Source: Paludibaculum fermentans
GTDB lineage: Bacteria > Acidobacteriota > Terriglobia > Bryobacterales > Bryobacteraceae
DNA: 64,000 nucleotides
NCBI RefSeq assembly: GCF_015277775.1
Contig: NZ_CP063849.1
Coordinates: 4,968,501-5,032,500, forward strand
Direction: 5' to 3'
Shown one piece after another: positions 36,992 through 45,606 of this stretch (the first letter of the stretch is position 1; every line of letters starts with the position of its first letter). A program made the translations under genes and the position numbers. The notes beneath the pieces are model-generated. The model saw nothing but the letters and a program-made list of their open reading frames with translations, ran no database searches and was not told the DNA's origin.

Positions 36992-39900
36992 ATGATGAAG
37001 CTCAAGCAGAGCGCTCGTTTCGCCCTATTGGGGACGGTCTGTTCCTTCACCTTGGCTTGGTCGGCGGACGACCTGGCCGATCGCGTGCGCCAAATGGAGC
37101 TGCGCGGACAAGGCCGCACCGCCAGGCAGACTCTCGAAGATGCGGCGAAATCCGCGCCTCGCGACGCAGCCGCACTCGCGGCCTACGCCGGGTTCCTGGA
37201 CCTGCGGCGCGATCCCGGCACCCGCGCCGCCTATGAGAAACTCCTTACCGTGTCCGGCCCCGCCACGCCCGCCGGAAAGCATGCGCTCCGCCGCCTGGTC
37301 GAACTCAACCTCATCGCCGGCGACCGTGCCGCCGCCAGCCGCCATCTCGCCGCCTGGCACCAGGCTGGTGGCAGCGGGCTGACACTCGCTGAGCAGGCGC
37401 CCACCATCGCCGCCCTGCCCACCGGCATCGTCGAAATTCCCGGCCCCATCCGCAGCTTCTCGCGCATGGCCGCCCTCTCGCCTGACCTGCCGGCCCGCGA
37501 CATCCTGCTCGCCCTCGCCCGCAACGTCGTCACCAACGGCTACCAGGCCGTCAGCGGCAGCGATTCCCTCGAGCCCACGGAATACCTCAAGCTCGTCATC
37601 CGCTACCTCGGCCAGGCCCGCGAACTCGACAAACTCGCCGGCGAATCCAAGGCCATCCATATCGAAAACTGCGACTCCGCCCAGACCGGCGAGCTACTCC
37701 GGATCCTCGGCTTCCGCATGCGCGGCGGCTGCGGCAGCGACGTTGTCCTCGAGACCGTCAATGCCACACGCGCCTTCCTCGCCATGGATTCCGGCTTCCC
37801 CCTGGCCGATCTCGAACAGGCCCTGCGCACCAACCGGCCCTTCCACTACGACTTCAAGCCCACCCGAGTCACCGTCCTGTACGCGCCCGAATACTGGCTC
37901 TCGAACAAAGAGCGCCAGAGCGGCGAATTCATCGATGCGTTCCTGAACGACCCGTCCCTCTGCCGCCTCTATCTCGGCATGGCGAAGCTCGACCCCGAAA
38001 CCGCCGAGGAACTCCGCAAGTCGCTGCCCGTCACTCGCATCCGCGCCTTCGCCCACGTCTTCGACTTCTTCGGCGGCATGTTCCGCATCCGCAACGGCAA
38101 GGTCAGCGTACCCGGGGGAGACCGCTCCGCCAGCGGTTGGGCCGAACTCGCCGGCGCCAACCCCAATGAAGGCGTCAAGTTCATCGAGAAACTGGTCACC
38201 AAGGATGACGGCTGGCTCGCCAGCTACTTCGATGCCCTCCTCCGCATCCACGGCCCCACGCTGGACTATCTCTCCGAACCGGCTCACCTGAAGCGCTTCT
38301 ACACCGCCCTCCGCGGCCGTGTCACCAGCCCGGGTCCGGCCCGCCCTGTCTTCCGCGCCAATACCGACCTCATGCTGCTCTCTACCCGCTTGCGTGTCGA
38401 GAACGGCAAGCCGCAGGTCCCCGGCGGCATCGAAATCTGGCGCAAGCTCTTCGTCGAACACCCCAACGGCAAGTACGACGGCAAGCTCACCAAGTCAGCC
38501 GCCGGCTGGAAGGAACCCGAGGAACTGCTCGAGGCTCTCTTCGGCCTCTCCCGCAAGGCCGTCGAGAACGAGCCGCTGAAGATCTTCATGTCGCTCAGCG
38601 ACCTGGATCGCAACCGGCGACAGCCCCTCGAACCGGCGACCGTCAGCCAGTTGGCCATCAAGTGGCGCGCCTACGGAGCCCAGTATTCGCTGTTCTCCGA
38701 ATCGCCCAACATCAGCGATCGCACCATCAAGCTCTACCTCGATACCGCCGAAGCCATCTCGGACATCCGCGATATGGGCGTCCGTTCGGATGTGGCCGGC
38801 AGCATGCAGGCGCTGGCCGGGTTCTGGCAGATCCTTGTCCGCCAGAAACTGATTCCCGCTGACCAGACCGACACGGTCCTCGCCTCCCTCATCGAGCCCT
38901 TCGCCAAAATCAAGAATGAGCGCGACCTCTTCGACGGCGCCCGCGGCGGCATCCAGACCATCCTCAAAGCCACCGGCGCCGCCCCCGGAGTCAATCCGCA
39001 GGACCGCCTCCTCGACCTCCTCGCCGGCGCCGTCAACCCCGCCGACGACGAAACCCACCAGCTCATGCTCACCGACATGATGAAGGGCTTCGAGGCCCAG
39101 AAGCTCGTCTCGGTGAAGACCCTCTTCGATCTGGCCGACCATCTCGACGCCCTCGCCAAGGGAGAGAAAGGCAACGCCGCCCTCCTCAACCGTCTCGCGG
39201 CCCGCGTCTCCGACCTCAACCTGCCCAAGGGCACGCTCTCGTCCCAGGAACGCAACTCCTTCTCCTTCGGCTTCTGGACCGAGAAGCACATCGACGCCCA
39301 GCGCAAGCTCAACTTCCGCTCCATCATCGAAAAGGCCGCCGGCAATCCCGAGAAGCTCAAGGACGCCCGCGGCATGCTCACCCCGCTGCTGCGCGACTCG
39401 ATGGTCGGGCTGCTGTACCTCCACTACGCACCACCCGGGGCGCAGATCCTCTACACCAACCCTCTGTTCGCCCGCAGCCACGACTTCATCGGAGTCCAGG
39501 GCAATAACCAGACCTGGCGCACCACCGAAGTCCTCGGCACCGGCTGGCCCTCCAGCGCCGGCGGCCGCCTCGTCGGCTCGCTCGCCAACCTGCCTTACGC
39601 CCTCGCCGAGGCTGAACAGAACTTCCTCATCCCCACCCGCGAACAGGCCCTCATCTGGGGCGACCTCGTGCCGCAGATGCTCGTCTCCAGCAAGCTCCCC
39701 CGCTTCTGGAATGTCGATCCGGCCCAGCTCCACTACGTCGACCTCCACATGCGGCTGGGCGAAACCGTCGTCGCCGACTCCGCACTTTCGCCCGAGGTGC
39801 GCGTCAAAGCCCTCGACATCCTCGACCGCCTCGCCCCGCCCGCCCGCGTCCGGCATGTCGACGACCTGCTCGCCGCCGGCGACGTCATCGCCGCCCTCGA

Positions 39901-40387
39901 ACAGATCACCCCGGCCGAGCTCTATCAAATCGGCACCCTGGCCGTCAGCCAGCGCATGGACTCCGGCGCCTTCGTCGCCGACGAGATCCGCCACCTCACC
40001 GCCGCCTGCCCCGACCGCTGCAACCAGGCCGCCATCTCCGAGGCTTTCGGGACACCCAAGCCCACGCTCACCAACTCCCAACACCCCGAGCTGTTGAATC
40101 TGCGGACCTTCCCCACCCTCATGGGGTACTCCAGCCGCATCCTCGCCGAAAGCTGGGAGTCCAACAATCTCTTCTTCGCCGCCCTGGCCGACGAGCTCTA
40201 CCTGCCGCCTTCCCGTTTGAACGTCCTGCTCCCCGAATGGACCCAACGCACCGTGGAACAGATCTTCGCTACCCACCTCGAAGACTGGCCCGCCCTGCTT
40301 CGCTCCATGCGCACGGTAGCCGATAGCGTCCGCGTTCAGACCCGCAAGCTCCAGGCGCTGGAAACCAAGGCCGCACTCGAAGACTAG
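36992..40387 (+). CDS. large exported protein of unknown function
   Basis: A 1131-residue protein preceded by a strong Shine-Dalgarno (GGGAGGGG). A signal peptide (ARFALLGTVCSFTLAWSA) is followed by a helical TPR-like stretch (about 30-130, with alternating Ala/Leu and acidic residues). The rest is mostly alpha-helical with no motif I recognise and no further membrane helix. The codon use matches its neighbours. It is thirteen bases upstream of the VWFA-related gene and on the same strand as the csm genes, so it could head a common transcript. I do not assign a function. Confidence 0.75.
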   Translation: MMKLKQSARFALLGTVCSFTLAWSADDLADRVRQMELRGQGRTARQTLEDAAKSAPRDAAALAAYAGFLDLRRDPGTRAAYEKLLTVSGPATPAGKHALRRLVELNLIAGDRAAASRHLAAWHQAGGSGLTLAEQAPTIAALPTGIVEIPGPIRSFSRMAALSPDLPARDILLALARNVVTNGYQAVSGSDSLEPTEYLKLVIRYLGQARELDKLAGESKAIHIENCDSAQTGELLRILGFRMRGGCGSDVVLETVNATRAFLAMDSGFPLADLEQALRTNRPFHYDFKPTRVTVLYAPEYWLSNKERQSGEFIDAFLNDPSLCRLYLGMAKLDPETAEELRKSLPVTRIRAFAHVFDFFGGMFRIRNGKVSVPGGDRSASGWAELAGANPNEGVKFIEKLVTKDDGWLASYFDALLRIHGPTLDYLSEPAHLKRFYTALRGRVTSPGPARPVFRANTDLMLLSTRLRVENGKPQVPGGIEIWRKLFVEHPNGKYDGKLTKSAAGWKEPEELLEALFGLSRKAVENEPLKIFMSLSDLDRNRRQPLEPATVSQLAIKWRAYGAQYSLFSESPNISDRTIKLYLDTAEAISDIRDMGVRSDVAGSMQALAGFWQILVRQKLIPADQTDTVLASLIEPFAKIKNERDLFDGARGGIQTILKATGAAPGVNPQDRLLDLLAGAVNPADDETHQLMLTDMMKGFEAQKLVSVKTLFDLADHLDALAKGEKGNAALLNRLAARVSDLNLPKGTLSSQERNSFSFGFWTEKHIDAQRKLNFRSIIEKAAGNPEKLKDARGMLTPLLRDSMVGLLYLHYAPPGAQILYTNPLFARSHDFIGVQGNNQTWRTTEVLGTGWPSSAGGRLVGSLANLPYALAEAEQNFLIPTREQALIWGDLVPQMLVSSKLPRFWNVDPAQLHYVDLHMRLGETVVADSALSPEVRVKALDILDRLAPPARVRHVDDLLAAGDVIAALEQITPAELYQIGTLAVSQRMDSGAFVADEIRHLTAACPDRCNQAAISEAFGTPKPTLTNSQHPELLNLRTFPTLMGYSSRILAESWESNNLFFAALADELYLPPSRLNVLLPEWTQRTVEQIFATHLEDWPALLRSMRTVADSVRVQTRKLQALETKAALED

Positions 40388-40400
40388 GATCAACGGAGGG

Positions 40401-41411
40401 ATGATGAAGTTCACACGCCGACACTTTTTCGCTACCAGTACGGGAGCCCTGATCCCGGCCGCCGCGCCGGCTCTCCTCCTCGGGCAGGAGCCGGGACGCC
40501 CCACCTTCCGGGTTAAGGTCGACATGGTGGTGCTCAGCTTCACCGTGACCGACTCCAAGGGCCGCTATGTCAACGGCCTCAAGCCGTCTGATTTCCGCAT
40601 CCTGGAAGACGGCATCTCTCAGAAAGTGAATACCTTCGCCGAGGGCAATAAACCGCCGCTCCAATTGCTGGACGACGGCAGCACCAAGCCCATGGTCACG
40701 GCCCAGGCTGACCCCGAAAAGGGAGGCATCGCCACCGACGCCTTCGTCGGCACCAATGTCTTCGTGCTGTTCGATACGTCCAATTACATGTACCGCGGCT
40801 TCGTCTACGCCTCGGACGCCATCGCCGACTTCGTCCGCGGCCTCGATCGGGCCGACTCCGTCGCCGTCTACACCTTCTCCCGCAACCTCACCCGCGCCGC
40901 TTCCCTGTCCCGCGACCGCAATGACGTCCTGCAGGGTCTGCGCACCGCCGTCGCCGGCGATGACGCGGCTCTTTACAATGCGCTCCTGCTCTCCCTGCGC
41001 GACGCCGCCAAGGTTCCCGGACGCAAGGTGGTCATCGTCTTCTCCAATGGACCCGACTCCGCCTCCATGGTCGCCCCGGACGACGTCCGGGCCGTGGCCG
41101 AGGACGAGGGCATCCCCATCTACGTCATCTCCACCAGTGACGTCAGCCGCGATCCCATCTCCACCGGCGTCTTCCGCCGCCTCGCTTCGCGCACCGGAGG
41201 CAAGAGCTTCTTCGCGAAGACCTGGCAAAAACAGGTGGAAGCCTTCGAAGCCATCCGCGAAGACCTGGGGAACTCCTATACCGTCACTTACTATCCGGCG
41301 CCCAACCCGAATGACGGCTTCCGCAAGATTACCGTTGAGATCAAGAGCGACGTGGCTCGCAAACTCCGGGTCAGTGCTCGTCCCGGCTACCGCCCGAGAA
41401 CTGGCATCTAG
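40401..41411 (+). CDS. VWFA-related acidobacterial protein (Tat-exported)
   Basis: A 336-residue protein with a twin-arginine signal (FTRRHFFATSTGALIPAA). Its body matches the VWFA-related domain typical of Acidobacteria: FRVKVDMVVLSFTVTDSKGRYV, the FRILEDG turn, then a VWA-like core with a modified MIDAS (VLFDTSNYM), VVIVFSNGPDS, and the C-terminal SYTVTYYPAPN. GGAGGG precedes the ATG. The function of this domain is not known; exported VWA proteins usually mediate protein contacts. The cas10 GTG starts 81 bases after its stop. Confidence 0.9.
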   Translation: MMKFTRRHFFATSTGALIPAAAPALLLGQEPGRPTFRVKVDMVVLSFTVTDSKGRYVNGLKPSDFRILEDGISQKVNTFAEGNKPPLQLLDDGSTKPMVTAQADPEKGGIATDAFVGTNVFVLFDTSNYMYRGFVYASDAIADFVRGLDRADSVAVYTFSRNLTRAASLSRDRNDVLQGLRTAVAGDDAALYNALLLSLRDAAKVPGRKVVIVFSNGPDSASMVAPDDVRAVAEDEGIPIYVISTSDVSRDPISTGVFRRLASRTGGKSFFAKTWQKQVEAFEAIREDLGNSYTVTYYPAPNPNDGFRKITVEIKSDVARKLRVSARPGYRPRTGI

Positions 41412-41492
41412 GGGTCCGGAAACCGAAGTTTCGACAACGAGTTCCGCCTCTGTGCTAGATTCAGAATTTGATTGTGGCCTGAGGCAGTCTTC

Positions 41493-42896
41493 GTGCAGAT
41501 TTTCCTTCAAGGCAAGCTCCTAGGCATTGAGCCTTTTATTCGCGACTCGGAAGGCGGCCTCGCGTCGCTGGCCGGACGTTGCCTTCACGTGTCCCTTTTG
41601 TCCGAGGCAATCCCCCGGGCCCTGCTCAAACACCTCGGCCTCGCGCCCGAACTCCTCGGCGCCAGCGGAGGCGGCCACTTCCTCGCCGTCCTCACCGACC
41701 AAAGCCTGCCCGAAGCCAACGCCTTCCTTGTCAACGTCACCCGCCGCCTGGCCGAATTCAGCGGCCACCGCCTGCGCCTCGCCTGGTCCGCCACCGAGAA
41801 TCTCGGAGCCTGGACCGACGTTCGCAAACGCCTCGACGACCAGATGGCCCGTTGGCGCGGCCCCGACGCCCTGGAACCCGAAGGCATCTTTGAGCCCTTC
41901 GCCGACGATTCGCGCCTGAACCGCTTCTTCTCTGACCTCTATCGGGGACTCCCGGCGACCTCCGCCGCCGTCTGGGACGCCGACGCGCCCGGCCTGCTCA
42001 AGGCCGAAGGCGAACAGCATTGGCTGGCCACCCACTATGCGCCGGCCGATTCCGGCCCCCAGCCCGCCTCGCGCCTCGAACTCGCCGCCCGCGCCAACGG
42101 CCGCAAGACCTGGGGCATTCTTCGCGGCGACGCCGACCAGTTCTCCACCCGCCTGCGCAAGGCCCAGAGCATCGAGGAGTACCTCCAGCTCTCCGTTTTC
42201 TTCCGGCAGTTCTTCGCCGGAGAAGTACAAGTCCTTTGTTCCCAGCCCGATTTCCAGAATCGCGTCTCCGTTCTGCACACCGGCGGCGATGAGTTCTCCG
42301 TCATCGGCAGCTGGGACGCCCTCATCCCCTTCGCCCGTGAGATCGAGCGCCTGTTCCAGCGCTCGGCCACGGAACTCCTCCGCGAGTTCCCCGGCGCCGA
42401 AGGCAAGACTCTGTCCATGGCCCTCGCCCTGGCGCCCTCCGCTGATGTCGATCCCGCCAGCGTCTACGCCGAGGCCGGTCACCAGCTCGAAATCGCCAAA
42501 AGCGTGGGCCGCGATTCCATCTCCCTGCTCGGCCGCGTGCTCGACTGGAAACAGGTGGGTGAAGCGGCCGACCTCAAAACCTCCATGCTCCGCCTGGTGG
42601 AGGAGTTCGGCTGCCCTCCGCAGTTCCTCGGCGAGTTGGGTTCGTTTTACAGGGAGACCGATCGCACCCTCCCGGCCCGCTCCACCCGCCGCGCGGCGGA
42701 GGCCCAGCAGCGCCCCTGGCGGCTCCACCGCCGCCTGCATCGCGTCCTGGATGGCCCGGAACGCAACAAAGAGTTTCAGAAGACCCGTAACACGGTGCTG
42801 GCCGCATTTCTCACCCGCGGCCAGGCTCAGTTGAAGCTGAGACCGGCGGGCCGCGTCGCCCTCGAATGGGCGCGATTCTTGGAAGAGGCTGAGTAA
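41493..42896 (+). CDS. csm1: Cas10/Csm1-like protein without HD domain, GGDE palm motif
   Basis: About 467 residues from GTG 41493, chosen because GAGG lies eight bases upstream; the open frame begins at TTG 41472. Cas10 of type III-A is normally 750-850 residues with an N-terminal HD DNase. Here the first residues already match the first palm region (SLAGRCLHVSLLSE at 25-38, SGGGHFL at 58-64). The middle has WGILRGDADQF (207-217) and the second palm has HTGGDEFSVIG with GGDEF at 264-268, in place of GGDD. The end shows DSISLLGRVLDWKQV. No CxxC pair for the usual zinc finger is present. It is the signature and putative cyclic-oligoadenylate synthase subunit, with doubtful activity. Confidence 0.88.
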   Translation: MQIFLQGKLLGIEPFIRDSEGGLASLAGRCLHVSLLSEAIPRALLKHLGLAPELLGASGGGHFLAVLTDQSLPEANAFLVNVTRRLAEFSGHRLRLAWSATENLGAWTDVRKRLDDQMARWRGPDALEPEGIFEPFADDSRLNRFFSDLYRGLPATSAAVWDADAPGLLKAEGEQHWLATHYAPADSGPQPASRLELAARANGRKTWGILRGDADQFSTRLRKAQSIEEYLQLSVFFRQFFAGEVQVLCSQPDFQNRVSVLHTGGDEFSVIGSWDALIPFAREIERLFQRSATELLREFPGAEGKTLSMALALAPSADVDPASVYAEAGHQLEIAKSVGRDSISLLGRVLDWKQVGEAADLKTSMLRLVEEFGCPPQFLGELGSFYRETDRTLPARSTRRAAEAQQRPWRLHRRLHRVLDGPERNKEFQKTRNTVLAAFLTRGQAQLKLRPAGRVALEWARFLEEAE

Positions 42897-42897
42897 T

Positions 42898-43695
42898 ATG
42901 AGCGAACTCGAACCGCAGCAGACCCAACCGGAAGAGACGCAACCGGCTGCGCCCGCGCCCCAGTCTGAACCGGCCGCGGAAACGCGCCAGGAAACCCCAG
43001 CCCCGGCCGAGGCCTCGGCGACGGCTGCAGCTGATCCGGCACCCGCTCCGGCCCCCACGCCCAAGCCGGAGAACAAACCCGAATCCAAACCCAACAACCG
43101 GCCCCCGCAGGAACGCCGCGAACGGCCCGCGGGTGGCGGCGGCCGGCCGGAGCGCCAGCCGCGCGGCGAACGCCCGCCCCAGGGCGACAAGCCCGCCGGT
43201 GACCGCCCGCCCCGCGCCGATCGTCCGGAACGTGGACCCGGCGGCGGCGGCGGCGGCGGCGGCGAACGCCGGCCCGAACGCGAAGGCGACCGCCGCGGCG
43301 GTCCGCGCGAACACGGCAAAGGCCCCGATCGCGGCGGCCGTCCCATGGAGCCGCCGTCCGACATCGATCTCGACAAACTGGTCGCCGATAGCCTTTACCT
43401 CGACAACGCCGCCCACGCCATCGTCGCCCGCATGCGCGACATGGACTCCGGCACCCGCAGCCAGTTGCGCCGCCTCTTCAGTGCGGTGCGCCGCGCCTGC
43501 CGCGCCGCCGAGGGCGAGCGTCAGCACCACTTTGTGATGCTCCGTGCGCGCCTGGCCTACACCATCGCGCGCCACCAGTTGCGCAGCCTCGATCCGCTCG
43601 AGCGGCTTCTGCTCCAGGTCACCCGTAAGAACGACGCCCGCGGCTACGAACGGTTCCGCGACCTCTTCGAGGCCATCGTCGCCTACAACGAATAG
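42898..43695 (+). CDS. csm2: Csm2-like small subunit with long disordered N-terminal extension
   Basis: A 265-residue protein starting one base after the cas10 stop. Residues about 156-265 are a Csm2 helical bundle: TRSQLRRLFSAVRRA, MLRARLAYTIARHQLRSL and the ending RFRDLFEAIVAYNE, matching the conserved EAIVAYh end of Csm2. Normal Csm2 is 120-150 residues. Residues 1-155 are low complexity: Glu/Gln/Pro/Ala first, then Arg/Gly/Pro with ERRERPAGGGGRPE and an eight-glycine run coded by (GGC)8 at 43240-43263. That tract is RGG-like and could bind RNA. Csm2 lines the crRNA-target filament. Confidence 0.87.
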   Translation: MSELEPQQTQPEETQPAAPAPQSEPAAETRQETPAPAEASATAAADPAPAPAPTPKPENKPESKPNNRPPQERRERPAGGGGRPERQPRGERPPQGDKPAGDRPPRADRPERGPGGGGGGGGERRPEREGDRRGGPREHGKGPDRGGRPMEPPSDIDLDKLVADSLYLDNAAHAIVARMRDMDSGTRSQLRRLFSAVRRACRAAEGERQHHFVMLRARLAYTIARHQLRSLDPLERLLLQVTRKNDARGYERFRDLFEAIVAYNE

Positions 43696-43729
43696 CATCC
43701 GTCAGGAAGAAAGATTTCCGGAGTTTCAC

Positions 43730-44563
43730 ATGAGCTCTCACACCGCCGATACCAAGCTCGGATTGATTGGCAAGTTGCTGCTGGATGGCGAGATGATCTG
43801 CGAGACCGGCCTCCACATCGGAGCCGGCAAGGGTTCCCTGGACCTCGGCGGCGCCGATAACCCGGTGGTCAAGGACGCCTTCGGGCGCCCCTACGTCCCG
43901 GGCAGCTCCCTGCGCGGCAAGCTCCGCAGCCTGCTCGAGCAGTCCTCGGGTCTGGTCTCCCCGGCCGACCTGATCTACCTCTCCCGCCGCCGCGGCCAGG
44001 AAGTCCGCATCCACCAGACCGACGATCCGGCTGACGAGGTCGGCGTCCTCTTCGGCCGCAACCCCGGCCGCATGGAGCGGGTCTCCGGCGACGCCCTGGA
44101 GCCGAAATCGGCCACCCCGGCCCGCCTCACCGCCTACGACGCCCCCCTCGACATGGAGTCCATCACCGCCCAGATGCGCGAAAATCTGGACGACGAACTC
44201 ACTGAGGTCAAGAGCGAGAACGCCATCGACCGCATCACCGCCCAGGCCAACGCCCGCACCCTCGAGCGCGTTCCGGCCGGCGCCCGCTTCCGCGTCCGCT
44301 TCGTCGTCGACATCCTTTGCCCGGCTGACCGCGAACTCGTGCCCACCCTGGTGCAGGGTCTTCGCCTCCTCGAAGACGATGCCCTCGGCGGCGGCGGCTC
44401 GCGTGGCAGCGGCCGCGTGCGCTTCGCCAACTGGAAGCTCACCTGGCGCAATAAGGCGTACTACTCCGCCGGTGAGGCCGAACAGGCCCTGCTCGACGCC
44501 GCGGAAACGGCGGCACTCCAGGCCGGTGTCCGCGATCCCGAGTTCTCCGGCAAACTCTCCTGA
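43730..44563 (+). CDS. csm3: Csm3-like Cas7 backbone subunit, catalytic Asp retained
   Basis: A 277-residue RAMP protein. The ATG at 43730 has GGAG six bases upstream; the frame runs back another 62 codons without a matching domain. The block ETGLHIGAGKGSLDLGG is followed by ADNPVVKDAFGRPYVPGSSLRGKLRSLLE, the Csm3 signature. Asp43 aligns with the aspartate (Asp33 in Streptococcus thermophilus Csm3) that cuts target RNA every six nucleotides. The C-terminal glycine-rich loop LGGGGSRGSGRVRF is also present. It is the most conserved subunit here and suggests an active RNA-cleaving backbone. Confidence 0.93.
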   Translation: MSSHTADTKLGLIGKLLLDGEMICETGLHIGAGKGSLDLGGADNPVVKDAFGRPYVPGSSLRGKLRSLLEQSSGLVSPADLIYLSRRRGQEVRIHQTDDPADEVGVLFGRNPGRMERVSGDALEPKSATPARLTAYDAPLDMESITAQMRENLDDELTEVKSENAIDRITAQANARTLERVPAGARFRVRFVVDILCPADRELVPTLVQGLRLLEDDALGGGGSRGSGRVRFANWKLTWRNKAYYSAGEAEQALLDAAETAALQAGVRDPEFSGKLS

Positions 44564-44577
44564 ACGGCGGATTCCCG

Positions 44578-45606
44578 ATGAACCCCGCGCTGCTCATTCG
44601 ACTACGGCCCACCACGCCCTGGCGCATCGGTCCCGATACCGGCGCCCGCGATCAGGCCGTGTCCATCTTCCACAGCGACGCCCTCTATTCGGCGCTGTGC
44701 TCCAGCTTCGAACAGTTGGGCCTGCTGGAAGAGTGGTTCAACGCCACCGCGCAGCCGCACACCGAACCCGCGGTCCGCTTCAGTTCCTGCTTCCCCTGGC
44801 AGCGCGGCCATCTTTACGCCCCGCCCCCCGCCGGTCTGTGGCCTCCCCCCGCCGCCAACCCCACCGCCGCCTCCAAAGTGCGGTGGAAGGGCGCCACCCT
44901 TGTCCCGACCTCGGTCATCGCCGGCCTTGTGAAGGGCGAACAGCCCTCCGAGGAACAGTGGACCGTCGACGGCCACAGCAGTTGCCTCATCCCCGGCAAC
45001 AGCCGCTCGTCTACAGGACCTTTCCGCTTCGTTCAACGCTCCAGCGCCGCCGTCGACCGCGTCACCGGCGGCCAGATCGAGCCCCACCGCGTGACCTGCG
45101 TTCAATACGCGCCAGCCTCCGGCCTGTGGTGCGCCGCCCAGTTTTCGAACCCCATTACCTACGCCGTCTGGGCTCCTAAGTTGCAGGCAGCGTTCCGCTT
45201 ACTGGCCGACACCGGCCTCGGCGGCCTGCGCTCGCGCGGCTTCGGCCGCTTCCGCAATCCCGACTTCCAGCCCGGCCTGCTGCCCGAGTTGCTGTTCGGT
45301 TCCGCCTTGCCCCCGGCAGGCAACGCCTACTGGCTGCTTTCGCTGTTCTCCCCCGCCGATACCGACACCGTCGAGTGGACCGCCGGCGACTACCTGCTCA
45401 CCCGCCGCACCGGCCGCGTCGGGGCATCGCAGGGCGGCGGCCAGCAGAAACTCGCTTCCCGCATGGTCGCCGAAGGCTCGGTGCTGCTCGCCGGACAACC
45501 GCCCCTGGGCGCCGTCCGCGATGTCGCACCGCCCGGCTGCCCGCATCCCGTCTACCGCTCCGGCTACGCCGTGGCGCTGCCCATCCCTTGGCCGGTGACT
45601 GCATGA
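44578..45606 (+). CDS. csm4: Csm4-like Cas5 subunit
   Basis: A 342-residue RAMP protein that in type III-A complexes grips the 5' repeat tag of the crRNA and contacts Cas10. The N-terminus LIRLRPTTPWRIG and SIFHSDALYSALCSSF match Csm4. The glycine-rich loop TGLGGLRSRGFGRF is diagnostic. The middle has a Pro-rich insertion (APPPAGLWPPPAANP). Its stop overlaps the csm5 start (ATGA). Retention of this tag-binding subunit despite no visible array implies that some guide-like RNA is still bound, which is inference. Confidence 0.9.
   Translation: MNPALLIRLRPTTPWRIGPDTGARDQAVSIFHSDALYSALCSSFEQLGLLEEWFNATAQPHTEPAVRFSSCFPWQRGHLYAPPPAGLWPPPAANPTAASKVRWKGATLVPTSVIAGLVKGEQPSEEQWTVDGHSSCLIPGNSRSSTGPFRFVQRSSAAVDRVTGGQIEPHRVTCVQYAPASGLWCAAQFSNPITYAVWAPKLQAAFRLLADTGLGGLRSRGFGRFRNPDFQPGLLPELLFGSALPPAGNAYWLLSLFSPADTDTVEWTAGDYLLTRRTGRVGASQGGGQQKLASRMVAEGSVLLAGQPPLGAVRDVAPPGCPHPVYRSGYAVALPIPWPVTA

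Noticed and set aside
36992..40387. The 1131-residue protein as a Cas or defence component
   Set aside because: It has a signal peptide and no nuclease, RAMP or ATPase motif; only its position upstream suggests a link.
41472..41492. TTG start for cas10 at 41472
   Set aside because: GTG 41493 has a correctly spaced GAGG, which would lie inside the frame if TTG were used; the extra seven residues match nothing.
42282..42296. GGDEF motif read as a diguanylate cyclase
   Set aside because: The surrounding palm sequence, the second palm motif and the csm2-csm5 neighbours all fit Cas10.
43544..43729. Longer frame upstream of csm3
   Set aside because: It is the shadow of the csm2 3' end in another frame; the Csm3 domain begins right after ATG 43730, which has its own Shine-Dalgarno.
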